DNA of 64,000 bases from Haloplanus aerogenes (lineage in GTDB: Archaea; Halobacteriota; Halobacteria; Halobacteriales; Haloferacaceae): the NCBI RefSeq assembly GCF_003856835.1, contig NZ_CP034145.1, forward strand, positions 1,922,001-1,986,000, given 5' to 3'. The notes under the pieces are model-generated. The model made no database searches. It was not told where the DNA came from and worked only from the letters and a program-made list of their open reading frames with translations. The position numbers and the translations under genes were made by a program. Below, piece by piece: positions 42,147 through 50,654 of the stretch (position 1 is its first letter; each line of letters begins with the position of its first letter).

Positions 42147-42491
42147 ATGCCCTCCACGTACTGGGAGCGAGTCGGACTCGTTCTCGCCGCCCTGATCCTC
42201 GCCTACGCCGTCGTCGTCGCGCAGAACGTCCTCTTCGGCATCTTCCTCGCCGCCGTGGTCTACTTCCTCGCGTGGCTGATCCACCACGTCTCACCGGGCC
42301 GCCCGCTCGACGACATGAGTCGGGAACGGACGATAGCGACCGGCGTCGTCGTCCTCGTCGTCCTCGCGTACTCGGTGCTGATCGCGGCGAACGTCCTCCT
42401 CGGTATCGTCGTCGCGGTGACGGTGTGTTTCGTCGCGTGGGTCACCAACCCGTACGGTCCCGTCGCGCGGTGGCTCGACCGACGGACGTGA
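42147..42491 (+). CDS. Four-helix membrane protein with an internal duplication
   Basis: A 114-residue protein with four hydrophobic helices. The two halves are alike: LILAYAVVVAQNVLFGIFLAA followed by VVYFLAWLIHH, and LVVLAYSVLIAANVLLGIVVA followed by VTVCFVAWVTN. It therefore looks like a duplicated two-helix unit joined by a charged loop (PGRPLDDMSRERTI). No transport or catalytic motif seen. It precedes menB by 33 bp and may share its transcript. Confidence 0.75.
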   Translation: MPSTYWERVGLVLAALILAYAVVVAQNVLFGIFLAAVVYFLAWLIHHVSPGRPLDDMSRERTIATGVVVLVVLAYSVLIAANVLLGIVVAVTVCFVAWVTNPYGPVARWLDRRT

Positions 42492-42524
42492 ATCTTTTTG
42501 CGCGCGCCCCGCGGTGTCGGAGAC

Positions 42525-43460
42525 ATGGTTTCCGAGCTTTTCGACCCCGAGCGGTGGACGGCCGTCACCGAGGCGTTCGAGGACGTGACCTACCACCGCG
42601 CGGACGACGTGCCCGCGGTCCGTATCGCCATCGACCGACCCGAGGTTCGTAACGCCTTCCGCCCCCGCACCGTCGACGAACTCTACGCGGCGCTGGATCA
42701 CGCCCGCCAGCAGGCCGACGTGGGTGCAGTCCTCCTGACCGGTAACGGCCCGTCGCCGAAAGACGGTGGGTGGGCGTTCTCCGCCGGCGGCGATCAGGCC
42801 ATCCGCGGCGAATCGGGGTACGAGTACCGTGACGACGAGGGTGACACCGCGGACGACGACGGCGCGGAGACCGGCGACACCGAACTCGACACCGACACCC
42901 CGACCGTCGGCCGCCTCCACATCCTCGAAGTCCAGCGGCTCATTCGCTTCATGCCCAAACCGGTCGTCGCCGTCGTTCCGGGGTGGGCCGTCGGCGGCGG
43001 TCACTCCCTGCACGTCATCTGTGATCTGACGCTCGCGAGCGAGGAGCACGCGAAGTTCCTCCAGACCGACCCCGACGTGGCCTCCTTCGACGGCGGGTTC
43101 GGGTCCGCCTACCTCGCCCGGCAGGTGGGACAGAAGAAGGCGCGCGAGATTTTCTTCCTCGGGAAGACCTACGACGCCGCGGAGGCGGCCGACATGGGTA
43201 TGGTCAACGAGGCGGTGCCTCACGAGGAGTTAGAGACCACCGCGCTGGAGTGGGCGGAGACGATGACGGGAAAGAGCCCGACGGCCATGCGGATGCTCAA
43301 GTACGCGTTCAACCTCGCGGACGACGGCATGGTCGGCCAGCAGGTGTTCTCGGGGGAGGCGACCCGGCTCGCGTACATGACCGACGAGGCGAGCGAGGGC
43401 CGGGACGCCTTCCTCGACGGGCGGGAGCCGGACTTCTCGGACGTGCCGTGGCACTACTGA
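42525..43460 (+). CDS. menB: 1,4-dihydroxy-2-naphthoyl-CoA synthase
   Basis: A 311-residue crotonase-fold enzyme that closes the second ring of o-succinylbenzoyl-CoA. Motifs include RIAIDRPEVRNAFRPRTVDE near residue 27, the oxyanion region AFSAGGDQAIRGESGY near 85, PKPVVAVVPGWAVGGGHSLH near 148 and FDGGFGSAYLARQVGQKKA. MenB's TPTAMRMLKYAFN-like helix appears as KSPTAMRMLKYAFN, and the C-terminus ends FLDGREPDFSDVPWHY. An acidic insertion (about residues 103-128, DDDGAETGDTEL) is a haloarchaeal addition. Confidence 0.95.
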   Translation: MVSELFDPERWTAVTEAFEDVTYHRADDVPAVRIAIDRPEVRNAFRPRTVDELYAALDHARQQADVGAVLLTGNGPSPKDGGWAFSAGGDQAIRGESGYEYRDDEGDTADDDGAETGDTELDTDTPTVGRLHILEVQRLIRFMPKPVVAVVPGWAVGGGHSLHVICDLTLASEEHAKFLQTDPDVASFDGGFGSAYLARQVGQKKAREIFFLGKTYDAAEAADMGMVNEAVPHEELETTALEWAETMTGKSPTAMRMLKYAFNLADDGMVGQQVFSGEATRLAYMTDEASEGRDAFLDGREPDFSDVPWHY

Positions 43461-43530
43461 GGCCGCGGACGTGGGCGCGAACAGGAGGTAGTATATGTCC
43501 GGGGACTCAAATCAGAGTACGTGGTGATCT

Positions 43531-44019
43531 ATGAATCCGAATCGCGTTGACTTCTTCGTCGACTTGGCGTACGGCGTGGTCATCCTGCTCTCCGTGGCGC
43601 TCATTCTTCTCGTCGGCACGGGCGTCGGCGTCGCGTTCGGTATCGGGACGCTCGTCTCGTACGCGATTCACGTCGTGTGGAAGATGGCCCGGTTCGATCC
43701 CGAGTGGATGAGCCGCGAAGTCACCGAGAAAGTCGAAGAGACGCTCACCGAAGAGGTGACCGAAGAGGTGACCGAGAGCGTCGAACAGACGGTCACCGAA
43801 GAAGTTACCGAGGAAGTCACCGAGAAGGTCGAACAGACGGTCACCGAGGAAGTTACCGAAAACGTCGAACGTACCATCTCCGACGAGATGAACGACATCA
43901 TCGAGCAGTTGGAGCAGGTGAACCAGCGCGTCGATCGCCGTCCACGAACCGACGAAATCGACGATATGCAGCGCGAACTAACGACCGAAGACGACGACAC
44001 CGACGAGGCGAAGCGATGA
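43531..44019 (+). CDS. Membrane-anchored coiled-coil protein with TEEVTE repeats
   Basis: A 162-residue protein. Residues 8-50 hold two hydrophobic helices. Residues about 62-118 are tandem 4-8-residue repeats of the type VTEKVEETLTEEVTEEV, forming a long acidic helix or coiled coil. A second helical stretch, DEMNDIIEQLEQVNQRVD, follows, then an acidic tail. GTATATG at 43491-43497 is a possible TATA box. Function unknown; it could tether or organise membrane complexes. Confidence 0.8.
   Translation: MNPNRVDFFVDLAYGVVILLSVALILLVGTGVGVAFGIGTLVSYAIHVVWKMARFDPEWMSREVTEKVEETLTEEVTEEVTESVEQTVTEEVTEEVTEKVEQTVTEEVTENVERTISDEMNDIIEQLEQVNQRVDRRPRTDEIDDMQRELTTEDDDTDEAKR
43720..43880 (+). repeat. Internal tandem repeats GTSACCGARGARGT
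   Basis: Several direct repeats of 12-24 bp (GTCACCGA-GGAAGTTACCGA and near copies) code the V-T-E-E run. They can expand or contract in frame. Confidence 0.7.
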
Positions 44020-44065
44020 GCGGTGTGTCGACGACCGATCCACGGACGACTCACGACGACCACGC

Positions 44066-45241
44066 ATGATCGGCGCCTTCCTGCTCGTCGGCTTCGCCGT
44101 CGCGCTGTTCGTCGGGTTCAACATCGGCGGCTCGAACACCGGCCCCGCGTTCGGCCCGGCAGTCGGCGCCGGCGTCATGTCCAAACTGTTCGCCGGGGCG
44201 CTCATGTCCGTCTTCTTCTTCGTGGGTGCGTGGACCATCGGTCGGCGCGTGGTGAACACGCTGGGGCGCGAACTGGTGACGGATCCCGGCATCTTCACCG
44301 TCGAAACGAGCATCGTCGTCCTCTTTTTCATCGGCGGCGCGCTCTTCATCGGCAACTACGCCGGCGTGCCGGCGTCCACGTCGATGACGGCAGTGGGAGC
44401 CATCGCCGGCCTCGGCGTCGCCGCCGGCGAACTCAACTGGGTCGTCATGGGCGAAATCGCGGTCTGGTGGATCGTCGCCCCCCTCGTCGGCTTCTGGGTC
44501 TCGGGCGTCGTCGGCCGCTACTTCTACCCGACGATCAACCGCTGGGTCGCCATCGAACAGACCGACGGGGCGCTCCTGACCCTCGATCGATCCGGGTCGA
44601 TCCCACAGCCGACGGCCGGCCCGAACACCACCCGCCGAGAGGTCGTCGGGTCGGTCGTCGTCATCAGCATCGGCTGTCTGATGGCGTTCTCTTCCGGCAC
44701 CTCGAACATCGCCAACGCTATCGCGCCGCTGTACGGTGCCGGCGTCGACCTGAACCTCCTGATCCTGCTCGGGTGTGGGTCCGTCGCGATCGGCGCGCTC
44801 ACCATCGCCCGCCGCACCCTCGACACCCTCGGCAACGACATCACTGACCTGCCGCTCACCGCGGCCATCGTCGTCGCCGTCATCTCCTCCGGCATCGTCA
44901 TCGGCCTCTCCGCCATCGGCATCCCCGCCTCCTTCGTCATCATCGCGACCATGTCCATCGTCGGGCTGGGGTGGGGGCGGGCCACCCGGTCGATCACCGT
45001 CTCCGAAGGGGTGCGCGGCAAAAAGAAACCGAACGTCTCCGTCGGCGCCCTGACAGCCGAGGAACCCGGTGAGGAGGCGCCAGGGATCGGCGAGGAGGAC
45101 CCGGCCGAGACGCCCAGCGCCGCCGAACTGTTCAACCCCGAGACGACGGGCCGGGTCGTCCTCATGCAGAACGTGGTGCCGCTGCTCTCGACGGTCGGCG
45201 CGTATCTCACCTTCCGGCTCCTGTTCGCCGTCGTGTGGTGA
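44066..45241 (+). CDS. PiT-family inorganic phosphate transporter
   Basis: A 391-residue protein with about ten TM helices. Two inverted PiT signatures are visible: GFNIGGSNTGPAFGPAVGAG near residue 17 and SSGTSNIANAIAPLYGAG near 213, the duplicated PD001131-type motifs that bind phosphate. A cytoplasmic acidic loop lies at about residues 330-365. PiT carriers move phosphate with Na+ or H+. The gene sits inside the men region, 47 bp after the coiled-coil gene, which may be its partner. Confidence 0.93.
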   Translation: MIGAFLLVGFAVALFVGFNIGGSNTGPAFGPAVGAGVMSKLFAGALMSVFFFVGAWTIGRRVVNTLGRELVTDPGIFTVETSIVVLFFIGGALFIGNYAGVPASTSMTAVGAIAGLGVAAGELNWVVMGEIAVWWIVAPLVGFWVSGVVGRYFYPTINRWVAIEQTDGALLTLDRSGSIPQPTAGPNTTRREVVGSVVVISIGCLMAFSSGTSNIANAIAPLYGAGVDLNLLILLGCGSVAIGALTIARRTLDTLGNDITDLPLTAAIVVAVISSGIVIGLSAIGIPASFVIIATMSIVGLGWGRATRSITVSEGVRGKKKPNVSVGALTAEEPGEEAPGIGEEDPAETPSAAELFNPETTGRVVLMQNVVPLLSTVGAYLTFRLLFAVVW

Positions 45242-45293
45242 GGCGGCGCTGGATCGACGACCTTTACGACGCTGGAGTCCCGACGAGCGGATA

Positions 45294-46235
45294 ATGAGCG
45301 CACAGGAGATCAGTCGCTCGAAGGCGTGGCTGATGGCCGCGCGTCCGCAGACGCTCCCGGCCGCGGCTGCGCCCGTCGCCGTCGGCACCGGCCTCGCCGT
45401 CGGCCGCGGCGTCGACCACGCACTCGCCGCGCTCGCGGCCTTCGTCGGCGCTGCCCTCATCCAGATCGGCACCAATTTCGCCAACGACTACTACGACGCC
45501 GTCAAGGGTGCCGACACCGAGGACCGCGAGGGGTTCACCCGCGTCACGCAGTCGGGGCTCATCGCTCCCGAAGCGGTGAAACGGGCTACCTACCTCACCT
45601 TCGCCGCCGCCGTCCTCGTCGGCACGACGCTAGTGTACGTCGGCGGCCTCCCCATCCTGATCGTCGGCCTCCTCTCCGTGGTGGCCGGCCTCGCCTACAC
45701 CGGCGGCCCCTACCCGCTCGGCTACCACGGCCTCGGCGACGTGTTCGTCTTCCTGTTTTTCGGCGTCGTCGCCGTCGCCGGCACCTACTACGTGCAGGCG
45801 GCCGCCGTCCTCGCCGGGCCCCTGCCGCTCACGATTCCGCCCGGCACCTTGCCGCCCATCGCTCTCGTCGCCAGCCTCCCCGTCGCCGCTATCTCGACGA
45901 ACATCCTCGTCGTGAACAACGTCCGCGACCTGGAGACGGACGCGGCGACGGGGAAACGGACGCTCGCGGTCCGCATCGGCTACCGCTGGAGCCGCGTCCA
46001 GTACGTCGCGCTCCTCGCACTCGCCTATCTCGTGCCGGTCGGCCTGTGGCTGGCCGGCCCGGCGTCGGTCGTCGTCTGCCTCCCGCTCCTGACGATCCCG
46101 CTCTCCGTCGCCGTCTCGCGCACCGTCTGCACCCGGACCGACGGCGACGCGCTCAACCCCGCACTCGAACGCACCGGCAAACTGCTCGCCGCCCACGCCG
46201 GCCTGTTCGCCGTGGGTCTCGCCGTGGGACTGTGA
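45294..46235 (+). CDS. menA: 1,4-dihydroxy-2-naphthoate polyprenyltransferase
   Basis: A 313-residue UbiA-type membrane prenyltransferase with eight or nine TM helices. The first aspartate-rich motif is NFANDYYDAVKGADTEDREG near residue 62 (N-x3-D), and the second is NNVRDLETDAATGKRTLAVRIG near 205 (D-x3-D). The start AWLMAARPQTLPAA is the MenA form. It joins the prenyl chain to DHNA to make demethylmenaquinone. Its stop overlaps the menC start by two bases. Confidence 0.95.
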   Translation: MSAQEISRSKAWLMAARPQTLPAAAAPVAVGTGLAVGRGVDHALAALAAFVGAALIQIGTNFANDYYDAVKGADTEDREGFTRVTQSGLIAPEAVKRATYLTFAAAVLVGTTLVYVGGLPILIVGLLSVVAGLAYTGGPYPLGYHGLGDVFVFLFFGVVAVAGTYYVQAAAVLAGPLPLTIPPGTLPPIALVASLPVAAISTNILVVNNVRDLETDAATGKRTLAVRIGYRWSRVQYVALLALAYLVPVGLWLAGPASVVVCLPLLTIPLSVAVSRTVCTRTDGDALNPALERTGKLLAAHAGLFAVGLAVGL

Positions 46236-47311
46236 TCGACCGCCGCCCGTTCACGCTCGACCTCGCGCGGCCCCTCACCACTGCGAACGGGACGATCAGC
46301 CGGCGCGAGGGCGACCTCGTCCGGATCACGGCCGACGGCGTCCGGGGCGTCGGCGAGGCGACGCCGCTCCCGGGCTGGACCGAGTCGCTCGCGAACTGCC
46401 GGACGGCACTGGACGTGGTGGCGGACGCCGGCGCCGACACGCTCCTCGCCGCCGCCGCGGCGTCGCCGCGTGAGCCATTGGCCGCGGCGACGACGACCCT
46501 GACCGACGCTCTCGCCGACGCGCCTGCGGCCCGGCACGCCGTCGAATCCGCCGCCCTCGATGCCCTCGGACGGCGCGAGGGCCGCCCACTCGCTGCGTTG
46601 CTCACCGACGACCCAGCCGCTCGCGTTCCCGTCAACGCAACGATTGGCGACGCGTCCCCCGAGGAGACGGCCGACGCGGCACAGGCGGCCGTCGACGCCG
46701 GCTTCTCCTGCCTGAAGGTGAAGGTCGGCGCCGGCAAGCTGGATCGCGACGTGACACGCCTGCGCGTGGTCCGCGAGGCGGTCGGCCCCGACGTGACGCT
46801 CCGCGCCGACGCCAACGGTGCATGGGCCCGCGAGACGGCGCGCACGGCGGTCGACGCGTTCGCGTCGCTCGACCTCGCCTACCTCGAACAGCCACTCGCC
46901 GCGGACGACCTGTCGGGACACGCCACGCTGCGGAGTCGTGGCGTCGCCATCGCGCTCGACGAGACGCTGGCAGCGGTGGGGGTAGACGACGTGTTCGACG
47001 CGGACGCCGCGGACGTACTGATCCTGAAGCCGATGGCGCTCGGCGGTCCGGCACGCGCCCACGCCGTCGCGCGGCGGGCACGGCGGGCGGGCGTCGATCC
47101 CGTCGTGACCACCACCGTCGACGCCGCGCCGGCGCGGACGGCGGCCGTCCACGTCGCCGCCGCGATTCCCGACGTGCGCCCCTGTGGGCTGGCGACTGGC
47201 GACGCGCTTGACGAGGATCTGGCGCCCGATCCGGCCCCCGTCGAGGCGGGATCGGTGACCGTCCCCGCCGGGCCGGGCGTCGCCGGCGCCGCCTTCGACG
47301 GGCTGTTTTGA
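46232..47311 (+). CDS. menC: o-Succinylbenzoate synthase
   Basis: A 359-residue enolase-superfamily enzyme starting at a GTG that overlaps the menA stop. Motifs are the capping-domain GVGEATPLPGW near residue 37, the catalytic lysine pair in CLKVKVGAG near 165, metal ligands RADANGAW near 190, LEQPLAADDL near 217, ALDETL near 240 and the final lysine in LILKPMALGG near 263. It dehydrates SHCHC to o-succinylbenzoate. The menE-type CoA ligase needed next is not in the window. Confidence 0.93.
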   Translation: MIDRRPFTLDLARPLTTANGTISRREGDLVRITADGVRGVGEATPLPGWTESLANCRTALDVVADAGADTLLAAAAASPREPLAAATTTLTDALADAPAARHAVESAALDALGRREGRPLAALLTDDPAARVPVNATIGDASPEETADAAQAAVDAGFSCLKVKVGAGKLDRDVTRLRVVREAVGPDVTLRADANGAWARETARTAVDAFASLDLAYLEQPLAADDLSGHATLRSRGVAIALDETLAAVGVDDVFDADAADVLILKPMALGGPARAHAVARRARRAGVDPVVTTTVDAAPARTAAVHVAAAIPDVRPCGLATGDALDEDLAPDPAPVEAGSVTVPAGPGVAGAAFDGLF

Positions 47312-47359
47312 CCCCCACGGCACCGTGGAAACTATACCACACGCATCCGTAGCGCCGCC

Positions 47360-47461
47360 ATGACGACGGGGCGGATGCTCTACGTACTCGCACTGTTCGC
47401 AGTCCTCGTGTTCTGTGCCGGCTTCGTGGTGATCTGGGCGCTCTCGTACGGGCCGCTCTAG
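47360..47461 (+). CDS. Single-helix membrane micropeptide (33 aa)
   Basis: A 33-residue frame starting MTTGRMLYVLALFAV, with one TM helix running to about residue 28 and ending SYGPL. It starts 48 bp after menC on the same strand. Its TAG overlaps the stop of the convergent gene in CTAG. Composition fits a real small membrane protein; function unknown. Confidence 0.55.
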   Translation: MTTGRMLYVLALFAVLVFCAGFVVIWALSYGPL

Positions 47462-48294
47462 GTATCGCCGTGGCTGACGCCCTCCTGCCGGTCGGCCCGC
47501 AGGCGCCGGATCGTCGCCACGGCGTTGCTCGCGTCGTAGCCGAAGTAGACGGCGTCGGCGTACGCCTCCGCGACCTCCGTCGCGTGCGCGAGAGCGTCGA
47601 CGTCCACCTCGACGGCGTAGAGTTCGATGCCTAGGCGGGTGTCCACGTCCGCCAGCCGGCTCTCGAACCCCTTTCCGATCACTTCCAGCCAGTAGGTCGT
47701 CCCGTACGCGGTGTCGTACAGCGGGACGACGAACTCGTCGACGAGGGGCGCGAGCGCCTCGATATCGACGCCGCTCCGTGTCCGGAGGTGGCCGGGGTAG
47801 GGGTCGGGATACAGGGTGAGATAGAGGTCGCCGGGCACGCGCTCGCGCACGTCCGTCACGAAGTCGGTGACGACCGACGCTCGCCAGTCTGCGCGGTCGT
47901 CGAACTCGCTCGCCGCGAACAGGCGGTCACAGCGATCACAGCGACAGTAGCCGTCGCGGGGGAAGCCAACGTCGTCGAGACGGAGATCCGCCCGTTCGGC
48001 CACGCAGTCGTCGACGATCTCCAGCAAGCCCTCGCGGTAGCGCTCGTGTGTGGGGCAGACGTACGACCAGTCGAAGTAGGGGCGCTCGCGGGTCGCGGGG
48101 CGACCCTCGGCGTCGACGGCGGCGAGGGCGGGGTCGTCACCGACGGCGGCGTTGTCACCGAACAGGGAGACCATGTTGACGCCGGTCGCGAGCGGCGCCG
48201 CCGCGCGGCCGGTCACGTCTTTCACCTCGTAGAAGCCGGCGTCGAACGCCGACCACTCCAGTTCCTCGGCGTTGCGGGTGACGACGCCGTACAT
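47458..48294 (-). CDS. Haloarchaeal hypothetical protein, possibly TIM-barrel glycosidase-like
   Basis: A 278-residue soluble protein. A WSYVCPTHERYREGLLEIV segment near residue 76 is followed by RLDDVGFPRDGYCRCDRCDR, with a C-x-C-x2-C cluster, then LYLTLYPDPYPGHL and VDEFVVPLYDTAYGTTYW. Aspartates at strand ends and the regular strand/helix order suggest a TIM barrel like glycoside-hydrolase-type proteins of haloarchaea. No confident family. Confidence 0.65.
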   Translation of the reverse strand: MYGVVTRNAEELEWSAFDAGFYEVKDVTGRAAAPLATGVNMVSLFGDNAAVGDDPALAAVDAEGRPATRERPYFDWSYVCPTHERYREGLLEIVDDCVAERADLRLDDVGFPRDGYCRCDRCDRLFAASEFDDRADWRASVVTDFVTDVRERVPGDLYLTLYPDPYPGHLRTRSGVDIEALAPLVDEFVVPLYDTAYGTTYWLEVIGKGFESRLADVDTRLGIELYAVEVDVDALAHATEVAEAYADAVYFGYDASNAVATIRRLRADRQEGVSHGDT

Positions 48295-48366
48295 ACCCGT
48301 CGGTAAGAGGGTGTGACGCCTAAGAATGACGGTTGGAGGGCGCTGTGCTTGTCGGCGAGTCCGTAG

Positions 48367-48471
48367 CTACTCGTCCACGTCCACTTCGACCGGTTCCTTG
48401 TCGCCGGAGAGCAGGACGTAGCCGATTGCGATCAGTGCGAGCACCAGGATGAACTTCGTTTTCCCTGACAT
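48367..48471 (-). CDS. Small single-helix membrane protein (34 aa)
   Basis: A 34-residue frame: MSGKTKFILVLALIAIGYVL, then SGDKEPVEVDVDE. One TM helix with a positively charged N-terminus and an acidic C-terminus, suggesting the tail lies outside the positive-inside end. It lies directly downstream of pyrI on the same strand. Confidence 0.55.
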   Translation of the reverse strand: MSGKTKFILVLALIAIGYVLLSGDKEPVEVDVDE

Positions 48472-48492
48472 GGGCACTCGTTGGGCCACCGG

Positions 48493-48978
48493 TCACAAAG
48501 CGGTTTCGCCTGCTCCCCGTGCGTCGATGTGTTCGGCCACGTCGTGTTCACGGATGATGGTGTCGCAGTACGCGCACCGAACGCCGTCGTCAAGCACTTC
48601 GAACTCCGTCCGGACGGGTTCGTCGGCGTTCGTGATGCAGTTGCGGTTGGGGCAGACGAGGATGCCCCGGACGGTGTCGGTTCGCTCCACGCGATTCTTC
48701 TCTATGACGTCGAAATCGCGGATGATGTTGATCGTCGCCTCGGGGGCGATCAGCGAGAGCACGTCCACCTCGGACTGGCTGAGTTCGCGCCCCTCCACCT
48801 TCACCACGTCCTTCTGGCCCACCTTGTCGCTGGGGACGTTCATGCCGATGCTGACACTCTCACCGCCGCTGCCGTCGATACCGAGGATGGCGAGGACGTT
48901 GAGCGCCTGCCCGGCGGTGACGTGGTCGATGACGGTGCCGTCGCGAATCTTGCTGACGCGGAGTTCTTTGTCGGTCAT
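48493..48978 (-). CDS. pyrI: Aspartate carbamoyltransferase regulatory chain
   Basis: A 161-residue regulatory subunit. The N-terminal allosteric domain ([19 protein letters not shown] near residue 8) binds nucleotides. The C-terminal zinc domain has the four cysteines in CPNRNC near 109 and CAYC near 135. It assembles with PyrB and gives feedback control of pyrimidine synthesis by CTP/ATP. The start overlaps the pyrB stop (ATGA). Confidence 0.97.
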   Translation of the reverse strand: MTDKELRVSKIRDGTVIDHVTAGQALNVLAILGIDGSGGESVSIGMNVPSDKVGQKDVVKVEGRELSQSEVDVLSLIAPEATINIIRDFDVIEKNRVERTDTVRGILVCPNRNCITNADEPVRTEFEVLDDGVRCAYCDTIIREHDVAEHIDARGAGETAL

Positions 48979-49889
48979 TCGTTCCCTCCGAGGAGAATGT
49001 CGAGCAGGGCCATCCGAACGGGGACGCCGTTGTGCGCCTGTTCGAAGTACTTCGCACGCTTCGTCTCGTCCACCTCCGGCGCGATTTCGTCGACGCGCGG
49101 GAGCGGGTGCATCACCGTCAGGTCGTCGGAGGCGTCCGAAAGCACCTCGTTGTCGATGCGGTACTCGCCGGCGACTTCGAGGTACTCCCGTTCTTCGGGG
49201 AAGCGCTCTCGCTGGATGCGCGTGACGTAGAGTACGTCGAGTTCGGGGAGCACCTCGTCGAGGTCGGTGTGTTCGCGCACCTGCGCGCCCGCTTCGTGCA
49301 GGTCGTAGCGGACGTTCCGGGGCAGGCGCAGGCTCTCGGGGCTGATGAAGTGCTGGCGCACGTCGAAATTGGTGAGTGCCTGTGCCAGCGAGTGGACCGT
49401 CCGGCCGTACTTCAGGTCGCCCATGATCCCGATGGTGATGTCGTCGAGGCCGGCGTTCTCGCGGATGGTGTAGAGGTCCAGCAAGGTCTGGCTCGGGTGC
49501 TGGCCAGCGCCGTCGCCGGCGTTGACGAGGGGAACGTCCACGAACTCCGAGGCGAGTTTCGCGGAGCCCTCGCTCGGGTGCCGGAGGACCATCGCGTCGG
49601 CGTAGCCTTCGATCACCCGTACCGTGTCCGCGAGGCTCTCCCCTTTCTTTACCGACGACGACTCGACGGATCCCATGTCGATGGTCTCGCCGCCGAGGCG
49701 CTTCATGGCCGACTCGAAACTCATCTTCGTCCGCGTACTCGGCTCGAAGAAACACAGCGCGAGCACGCGCCCGGCGTGCCGGTCCCGGACGAGGTCGGGG
49801 TCGGCGTCGACCGCCGCCGCGTGGTCGAGCACCGCCTCGATGTCGTCCCGAGAGAGGTGGGCCGCGCTGATGAGGTGGTCCTGCAACAT
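48975..49889 (-). CDS. pyrB: Aspartate carbamoyltransferase catalytic chain
   Basis: A 304-residue transcarbamylase making N-carbamoyl-aspartate, the first committed step of UMP synthesis. The carbamoyl-phosphate motif is [11 protein letters not shown] near residue 49, then [13 protein letters not shown] near 77 with the loop lysine, [12 protein letters not shown] near 130 and HPLPRVDEI near 262. All catalytic residues are present. ATG 49889 begins the family's usual N-terminus ([14 protein letters not shown]). Co-translated with pyrI. Confidence 0.97.
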   Translation of the reverse strand: MLQDHLISAAHLSRDDIEAVLDHAAAVDADPDLVRDRHAGRVLALCFFEPSTRTKMSFESAMKRLGGETIDMGSVESSSVKKGESLADTVRVIEGYADAMVLRHPSEGSAKLASEFVDVPLVNAGDGAGQHPSQTLLDLYTIRENAGLDDITIGIMGDLKYGRTVHSLAQALTNFDVRQHFISPESLRLPRNVRYDLHEAGAQVREHTDLDEVLPELDVLYVTRIQRERFPEEREYLEVAGEYRIDNEVLSDASDDLTVMHPLPRVDEIAPEVDETKRAKYFEQAHNGVPVRMALLDILLGGNE

Positions 49890-49975
49890 TACGTGTGTGA
49901 GCCACCCGTGGCGTCTTGAATCCCTCGGCATCTCGGTTCCGGTGGTGCGGGGTCGGCGTCCGAGGACCGCCGCGC

Positions 49976-50605
49976 TCATCCCACGATCTGATCGAGGAGT
50001 TTCGCCTGTGCCGTCGCGAGGTGTTCCGCCAGCGTCGACGGGTGGATGTCGAGTTCCGCGGCCACCCGTTCGGCGTTGGTCGCTCGCGGATACTCGAAGT
50101 AGCCCATCTCGTAGGCCGTCTCGACGACTTCCGCCTGTCGTTCGGTCAGCGTGTCGCGGTCGACGAACGTTGCGGCGCTCTCGTCGGCGGCGCCGACGGT
50201 CCGACACAGTCCTTGGACCGACGCGTCGAATCCGCGGTCGTGCAGCCGCTCGATCACCTCGCGGACGCGGTCGGCAGACGGGAGATGCACCGTCACGTAC
50301 AGCGATCCGTCGGCGGCGCGCACGTCACCGGTCGGGACGTTGAGCCCCTCTATCACCTCGCAAGGACACCGCCCGTCCCCGGTGCGTTCGATCTGATAGA
50401 CCGACTCGTTTCGGTACTCGAACACGCGGTCGACGTCCGGCGGATCGGCGTCGGACGCGTCGCCGCGGAACTCTTCGACGACCGTCCCGCCGTCGCCGGT
50501 CCACGTCACGTCGCGGAACTCGGCCCCGGCACGCTCCGAGAACGCGGCCACGGGACACTCCGCGGCCGCGTCGATGCGTAGCTCCGCCCGAAGGCCCGTG
50601 GTCAT
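49976..50605 (-). CDS. Bacterio-opsin-activator (HTH_10) type transcriptional regulator
   Basis: A 209-residue regulator. The N-terminal two thirds form a sensing domain with beta strands and a CPCEVIEGL segment near residue 81. The C-terminal 50 residues are the Bat-type [23 protein letters not shown] then [20 protein letters not shown]. Haloarchaea have many such regulators, with unknown ligands. An in-frame ATG at 50632 is an alternative start. The regulator's targets may include the dehydrogenase genes that follow upstream. Confidence 0.9.
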   Translation of the reverse strand: MTTGLRAELRIDAAAECPVAAFSERAGAEFRDVTWTGDGGTVVEEFRGDASDADPPDVDRVFEYRNESVYQIERTGDGRCPCEVIEGLNVPTGDVRAADGSLYVTVHLPSADRVREVIERLHDRGFDASVQGLCRTVGAADESAATFVDRDTLTERQAEVVETAYEMGYFEYPRATNAERVAAELDIHPSTLAEHLATAQAKLLDQIVG

Positions 50606-50654
50606 GGTCGAACGTTGTCGTGCATCGGTCATTAACGTTCGCGAGGTGGGTCGC

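Noticed and set aside
43720-43880. CRISPR-like array
   Set aside because: The repeats are short, adjacent, in frame and encode a V-T-E-E protein repeat; there are no unique spacers. No CRISPR array was seen anywhere in the window.
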